Below, piece after piece: positions 6,111-9,046 of a DNA stretch of 9,046 bases. Positions within the stretch are counted from its first letter, which is position 1; each line of letters opens with the position of its first letter. Origin of the DNA: Lentisphaeria bacterium UBA1776 (lineage in GTDB: Bacteria; Verrucomicrobiota; Lentisphaeria; Victivallales; Victivallaceae); assembly GCA_002314605.1 (NCBI GenBank), contig DCGO01000129.1:1-9046 (forward strand), in the 5' to 3' direction. The position numbers and the translations under genes are program-made. Under the pieces are notes generated by a model that saw nothing but the letters and a program-made list of their open reading frames with translations, made no database searches and had not been told where the DNA came from.

Positions 6111-6917
6111 ATGATGAAAACCTACGAAATTTGCCCTATCGGAGTCTTTCATTGTCCCGAACGTTACCGTTATGAAACTCCCAGACAGGGTGTTTTTGCC
6201 GACAACGAAGGGGTGATTGAGCTGGTTTCCGGTATGAATCTGGAAACGGCGGCAGCAGATCTGGCCGGATTCAGCCGGATCTGGGTGCTTTTTCTCTTCC
6301 ACCTCAATGAGACCTGGAATGTCCGGGTCCGGCCTCCGGTGGCGCCGGGCCAGCGGAAAGTCGGGGTTCTGGCCACACGCTCGCCGCACCGCCCCAACCG
6401 GATCGGGATGAGCTGTGTGGAACTTCTTTCGGTATCGGGGCGGCAGATTCGGGTCCGTAATTTTGATTTGCTGGATGATACGCCGGTGATCGACATCAAG
6501 CCTTACATCCCCCGCGCGGATGCGTTCCCGGATGCAAAAACCGGCTGGCTCGAGGAGGCGGAAGAAGAACTCTTCCAGGTGGAACTTTCCCCGGTGATGC
6601 AGGATCAGGCCCGGTGTCTTCTTGCCTGCGGCGGCCCGGATCTGGAAAAATTCTGCATCATTCAGCTTGGGAGCGCTCCTCTGGACGCCGGGCGCAAACG
6701 GCTCTATTCCCGGCCGGACGGCGGCTGGGAGATCGGGTTCCGCACCTGGCGGATCCATTTTACGGCGGACTTGTCGATCCGGCAGGTTCGTGTGCTTGGG
6801 ATACGCAGTCACTATACCGCCGGGGAGCTTCTGCCGGGTGCGTCCGATCCGTATAATGACAAAGAGATCCACCGGGCATGGCTTGATGCCGTGGATGCTC
6901 CGGAGCATTTGTTCTGA
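6111..6917 (+). CDS. trmO: tRNA (N6-threonylcarbamoyladenosine37-N6)-methyltransferase TrmO
   Basis: SAM-dependent enzyme of the TsaA/YaeB/VirR family that N6-methylates t6A at position 37 of ACY-reading tRNA-Thr; 268 aa, somewhat longer than E. coli TrmO (about 235). Residues 8-150 carry the TsaA beta-barrel: ICPIGVFHCPERYRYETPRQ (7-26), FSRIWVLFLFHLNETW (54-69), GVLATRSPHRPNRIGMSCVELL (85-106) and LDDTPVIDIKPYIPRADAF (121-139). The C-terminal part has the family's TrmO_C motif around YSRPDGGWEIGFRTW (199-213) and VRVLGI (226-231). There are two adjacent ATG codons (6111, 6114) and only a weak GGAAG about 20 nt upstream, so the start is uncertain by a codon and translation may be inefficient. 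A tRNA-Thr(GGT)-like locus, the substrate class, lies 2 kb downstream, which may be chance. Confidence 0.93.
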   Translation: MMKTYEICPIGVFHCPERYRYETPRQGVFADNEGVIELVSGMNLETAAADLAGFSRIWVLFLFHLNETWNVRVRPPVAPGQRKVGVLATRSPHRPNRIGMSCVELLSVSGRQIRVRNFDLLDDTPVIDIKPYIPRADAFPDAKTGWLEEAEEELFQVELSPVMQDQARCLLACGGPDLEKFCIIQLGSAPLDAGRKRLYSRPDGGWEIGFRTWRIHFTADLSIRQVRVLGIRSHYTAGELLPGASDPYNDKEIHRAWLDAVDAPEHLF

Positions 6918-6930
6918 TGAAATGCAAGGG

Positions 6931-6960
6931 CTGTTTTGCAGAAAAACAGAAATTATTTTT
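6931..6960 (+). terminator. Possible intrinsic terminator after trmO
   Basis: A 7-bp perfect stem, CTGTTTT (6931-6937) with AAAACAG (6943-6949), closes a 5-nt loop. It is followed by AAATTA and a run of five T (6956-6960). The stem is A/T-rich and the T run is offset by six bases, so termination is probably weak. It would separate trmO transcription from the dnaA leader. Confidence 0.4.
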
Positions 6961-6982
6961 GAAAAAATGTCGGATTCGATGG

Positions 6983-7011
6983 TTGACAATTCTGTAAAAT
7001 GTCAGTAAATT
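6983..7011 (+). promoter_or_regulatory. dnaA promoter
   Basis: A consensus -35 TTGACA (6983-6988), a 17-bp spacer and a -10 TAAATT (7006-7011). This is the best -35 match seen in the window. The predicted start is near 7018, which gives an unusually long leader of about 300 nt before the dnaA ATG. The GC hairpin and two of the DnaA-box-like sites lie at the start of that leader; a third lies just before the ribosome-binding site. This arrangement suits autoregulation by DnaA. Confidence 0.6.
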
Positions 7012-7045
7012 ATGCATCGTGCGCCCGGGGCAAGACGGGCGAAGC

Positions 7046-7065
7046 TGTTAATAACCTGTAAATAA
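7046..7065 (+). promoter_or_regulatory. Pair of DnaA-box-like sites
   Basis: TGTTAATAA (7046-7054) and TGTAAATAA (7057-7065) are two nonamers in the same orientation with starts 11 bp apart, about one helical turn. Each differs from the box TGTGGATAA at two positions, always 4 and 5. They lie downstream of the predicted dnaA transcription start. Confidence 0.35.
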
Positions 7066-7070
7066 TTTTG

Positions 7071-7236
7071 CCGGAGAGCGGTTTAAAAAGCTGTAAGTCG
7101 CATGTGGAAGGCGTGATAGCGCATTTTGTATCCGATGATTTCCGATTTTGCATGGGATCGCGATGCATTTGAGGCTGAAAAAGCCGGAAATAGGCGATTC
7201 TCAAGAAGTTGTATCAATGGCTCCGGAGAGCGGTTT
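7071..7236 (+). repeat. 14-bp direct repeat in the dnaA leader
   Basis: CCGGAGAGCGGTTT occurs exactly at 7071-7084 and 7223-7236, 152 bp apart. Each copy is followed at a short distance by a purine-rich A run and a GCTGT(T/A)A motif (7090-7096 and 7247-7253). A 14-base exact repeat in so short a region is unlikely by chance and may mark initiator or regulator binding. Confidence 0.5.
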
Positions 7237-7286
7237 TCAGGTTCCGGCTGTTAAAAAAAGCACTAAATCAATGATGATGCGCGGCT

Positions 7287-7295
7287 TGTGAATAA
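7287..7295 (+). promoter_or_regulatory. DnaA-box-like site before the dnaA ribosome-binding site
   Basis: TGTGAATAA, read on the other strand as TTATTCACA, differs from the consensus DnaA box by one base. It lies 21 bp before the dnaA ATG, between flanking GCGCGG and CCGCGCGG segments. It is the closest match to consensus seen in the window. Confidence 0.45.
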
Positions 7296-7316
7296 CTTTC
7301 CGCGCGGAAAGGAAAA

Positions 7317-8687
7317 ATGGGATCAGAGAAGGGTCTGGCTGCCGCCGTGTGGAAGACTGCGGCCGGACGGTTGAAGACGCATCACCGGGAACTTTTTCTG
7401 CGCTGGTTTGCACAGATTGCACCGCTTCGCATTGAGAAAAAAAACCAGCTGGTGCTCGGGGTCGCGTCCGATTTCTATATTGAATGGGTGGAAAGCAACT
7501 ACCGCGACATTCTGGATGACGCACTGAAGGGCCTTGACGGGACGGACTATTCCTGGGTCCTTGAGGTGGTCCCTGACCTGCCGCCGGAGGCTGCAAAACC
7601 GGAGGTCCCGGTTTCGGAGCCTGCTGCGGAGCCTGCTTCCACGCCGGTGCCTGCCGCCGGAGGGATGCCGGCCCAGGCGACATTCGAGAATTTTGTCATT
7701 GGGGATGCCAATCGCTTTGCGGTCATGACGGCAAAGGCCACGGTGACCAGTCCCGGATTGTACAATCCTCTCTTTCTGTACGGGGCCAGCGGTGTTGGCA
7801 AGACCCATCTTCTGTGTGCTGCCGCCATTGCCGCCAAAGAAGGCAACCGCAATCTCCGGACCCGTTACACCTCCTGCAGCGAGCTTCTGGACAATTTCTA
7901 CGATCTCATTTCCAATCACGGCAGCCTTTCGGAGTTCCGGGCATCGCTGCGGGATGTGGACATGCTGCTGGTGGATGACGTGCATGTGCTGGCGCGCAAA
8001 CCCCAGATCCAGGAAGAATTTTTCAACCTCTTCAATTTTTTCTATAATCAGCAGAAGCAGATCATTCTGACCAGCGACAAGCAGCCATGCGAAATCGAAG
8101 GACTGGAGCCCCGGCTGGTGACGCGTTTTGAATCCGGTGTGACTGCGGAGGTTTGCGTTCCGGAGGTGGAGGGGCGTCTGACGATCCTTCGCCGCATGCG
8201 GGAGGAGACGCTGCAGCCGGCCAAACTGTCGGATCCGATCCTGGAATTCATCGCGGAGCAGATTTCCAGCAGTGTGCGCCGCCTCAAGGGAGCGTTCATG
8301 CGTCTGGCATCGCTGGCTACGGCTTTCGGCAATGTAACGCTGGAGCAGGCGGAACAGCTTCTTGCGCCGCAGATCGACGATGAACTGGCCGGCAGGATGG
8401 TTTCCATGGAGGTGATCCAGCAGCGGGTGGCCGAGCAGTTCGGGATCTCCATGGCGGATCTTATGGGGAACCGCCGGCCGCGGAACATTGCGGAGCCGCG
8501 GATGGTGGCCATGTATCTTTGTCGTCAGCATACGCATCACTCGCTGCCGGAGATCGGCAATGCTTTCGGCAAGACCCATGCCACGGTGCTGAACGCCGTG
8601 AACAAGGTCCCTGAACTCTGCCGGCGGGATGACTCGCTGCGGAGCAGAGTGCATCAGATCGAAAAATCCCTGGGACGCAAGTCCTGA
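7317..8687 (+). CDS. dnaA: Chromosomal replication initiator protein DnaA (divergent)
   Basis: AAA+ ATPase that binds DnaA boxes, opens oriC and loads the helicase; 456 aa, normal length. Domain I spans about 8-82 (W12, FLRWFAQI, FYIEWVESNY). A short Pro/Ala/Glu-rich domain II spans about 85-120. Domain III begins at TFENFVIGDANRFA (122-135) and has Walker A GASGVGKTH (156-164), Walker B MLLVDD (216-221), sensor I ILTSD (250-254), an arginine finger at R270 (VTRFESG) and sensor II in VRRLKGAF (320-327). The domain IV helix-turn-helix spans about 365-456. The basic loop NRRPRN (385-390) retains the arginine equivalent to E. coli R399. In the recognition helix, however, the usual GGRDHTTV reads GKTHATV (418-424): one residue is missing, the aspartate is replaced by T420, and the first threonine by A422. 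The ATG is preceded by GGAAAGGA with a short spacer. dnaN does not follow; tRNA genes do. Confidence 0.97.
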   Translation: MGSEKGLAAAVWKTAAGRLKTHHRELFLRWFAQIAPLRIEKKNQLVLGVASDFYIEWVESNYRDILDDALKGLDGTDYSWVLEVVPDLPPEAAKPEVPVSEPAAEPASTPVPAAGGMPAQATFENFVIGDANRFAVMTAKATVTSPGLYNPLFLYGASGVGKTHLLCAAAIAAKEGNRNLRTRYTSCSELLDNFYDLISNHGSLSEFRASLRDVDMLLVDDVHVLARKPQIQEEFFNLFNFFYNQQKQIILTSDKQPCEIEGLEPRLVTRFESGVTAEVCVPEVEGRLTILRRMREETLQPAKLSDPILEFIAEQISSSVRRLKGAFMRLASLATAFGNVTLEQAEQLLAPQIDDELAGRMVSMEVIQQRVAEQFGISMADLMGNRRPRNIAEPRMVAMYLCRQHTHHSLPEIGNAFGKTHATVLNAVNKVPELCRRDDSLRSRVHQIEKSLGRKS

Positions 8688-8704
8688 AGCAGGTATTTTC
8701 AGGC

Positions 8705-8760
8705 TTTTTCGTGTGAAAAAAACGTAAAACAGTGAAAAAAACGAAAAAAAAATTAAAAAA
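8705..8760. repeat. A-rich tract with 12-bp direct repeats after dnaA
   Basis: GTGAAAAAAACG occurs exactly at 8713-8724 and 8732-8743, with starts 19 bp apart, followed by an almost pure A run to 8760. TTTTTC-GTGT-GAAAAA (8705-8720) could also form an A/T-only hairpin. The strong strand asymmetry and low melting stability could suit a DNA-unwinding element or an UP element for the tRNA promoter just downstream. No function is proven. Confidence 0.45.
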
Positions 8761-8764
8761 CAGC

Positions 8765-8792
8765 TTGTAAAATCCGGCAAGCGGAGTATATT
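8765..8792 (+). promoter_or_regulatory. Promoter of the tRNA-Leu / tRNA-Thr unit
   Basis: A -35 TTGTAA (8765-8770) and a -10 TATATT (8787-8792) with a 16-bp spacer, identical in both hexamers and spacing to the tRNA-Pro promoter. The A-rich tract immediately upstream resembles an UP element, common for stable-RNA promoters. The leader contains a 5-bp hairpin, CTCAT (8802-8806) with ATGAG (8813-8817). Confidence 0.65.
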
Positions 8793-8833
8793 AAACGACA
8801 ACTCATCCGAAAATGAGATGAGAAAGTGACTAG

Positions 8834-8918
8834 GCTCGAGTGGCGGAACTGGCAGACGCGTATGGTTGAGGTCCATATGGAGCAATCCTTGGGGGTTCAA
8901 GTCCCCCCCCGAGCACCA
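8834..8918 (+). tRNA. tRNA-Leu (anticodon GAG), CCA encoded
   Basis: Class II tRNA of 85 nt reading CUC/CUU leucine codons. The anticodon stem TATGG/CCATA encloses TTGAGGT, so the anticodon is GAG. The D-arm reads GCGGAACTGGCAGACGC, typical of tRNA-Leu. The variable arm is a short GGA-GCAA-TCC hairpin. The T-arm is GGGGG-TTCAAGT-CCCCC. The acceptor GCTCGAG (8834-8840) pairs with CCCGAGC (8908-8914) except for one A-C mismatch (8839 with 8909). The discriminator A and encoded CCA end at 8918. Confidence 0.93.
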
Positions 8919-8931
8919 GTTTGGCAGAAGT

Positions 8932-9004
<73 letters not shown>

Positions 9005-9012
9005 CTTAACTT

Positions 9013-9046
9013 CCTTCCTGCAATCGCGGGAGGGTTGTTTTTTATT
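9013..9046 (+). terminator. Intrinsic terminator of the tRNA-Leu/tRNA-Thr unit
   Basis: A 9-bp stem, CCTTCCTGC (9013-9021) with GCGGGAGGG (9026-9034), includes two G-U pairs, closes the loop AATC, and is followed by TTGTTTTTTATT. Strong stem, small loop and an immediate T run make this the clearest terminator in the window. Confidence 0.85.

Larger units (their letters stand above)
6918..7316. other. Gene-free region upstream of dnaA, candidate oriC
   Basis: About 400 bp without a convincing gene, directly upstream of dnaA, where many bacteria keep oriC. It holds a terminator-like hairpin, the dnaA promoter, a GC hairpin (CGCCCG 7022-7027 with CGGGCG 7036-7041), three DnaA-box-like nonamers and a 14-bp direct repeat. 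No copy of the consensus TTATCCACA is visible on either strand, and no extended AT-rich unwinding tract is obvious in it. The A-rich stretch after dnaA (8705-8760) is an alternative or additional unwinding site. Origin function is inferred from position. Confidence 0.4.

Noticed and set aside
7268..7284. ATGATGATG next to a GC cluster and DnaA-like box, resembling a DnaA-trio unwinding element
   Set aside because: The triplets do not read 5'-(T/A)A(G/A) on either strand in the required register; only three repeats are present, and chance is likely.
7323..8900. 525-codon minus-strand open frame opposite dnaA
   Set aside because: Covers dnaA almost exactly in antisense and runs into tRNA-Leu; composition is His/Arg/Leu-rich with no domain signature. 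Shadow of dnaA codon usage.

Overview
This window looks like the neighbourhood of a bacterial chromosomal replication origin. The DNA is moderately GC-rich. YidC carries a large N-terminal periplasmic domain and there is a lipobox protein, so the host is Gram-negative. The combination of genes and the unusual DnaA suggest a member of the Planctomycetes-Verrucomicrobia-Chlamydiae superphylum, possibly a Lentisphaerota/Victivallis-like organism. That assignment is a guess from general impression and rests on no database match.

Left block, minus strand (about 16-3400): the classic ribosome/RNase P/membrane-insertion cluster rpmH-rnpA-yidD-yidC-jag(khpB), read leftwards from a promoter near 3379-3406, followed by tRNA-Pro(CGG) with its own promoter. 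The cistrons are tightly packed: 1-nt gap, 7-nt overlap, 4-nt overlap, 35-nt gap. Three of the five start with GTG.

Middle block, plus strand (about 3460-6917): four genes lie between rpmH and dnaA, which are direct neighbours in many bacteria. They are a CBS-less sugar-phosphate-isomerase-like SIS protein, a fusion of an SGNH/GDSL esterase domain with an ADP-ribose macro domain (4-nt overlap with the SIS gene), a small lipoprotein that may carry a SecD-P1-like fold, and the tRNA methyltransferase TrmO.

Right block (6918-9046): a roughly 400-bp gene-free stretch holds a good sigma70-type promoter, a small GC hairpin, a 14-bp direct repeat and three DnaA-box-like nonamers of the form TGTNAATAA. 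dnaA follows. Its DNA-recognition signature is one residue short and altered. Downstream come an A-rich repeat tract, a promoter, tRNA-Leu(GAG), a tRNA-Thr(GGT) whose 3' end does not pair, and a strong intrinsic terminator. dnaN is not next to dnaA in this window.

How the parts fit: the left operon supplies ribosomal protein L34, the RNase P protein that matures the tRNAs, and the YidC/YidD membrane-insertion system. The right side supplies the replication initiator and tRNAs. The SIS plus SGNH-macro pair forms a small metabolic unit of unknown substrate. The items most worth following up are the SGNH-macro fusion, the divergent DnaA recognition helix together with its non-consensus boxes, the altered SIS active site and the broken tRNA-Thr.
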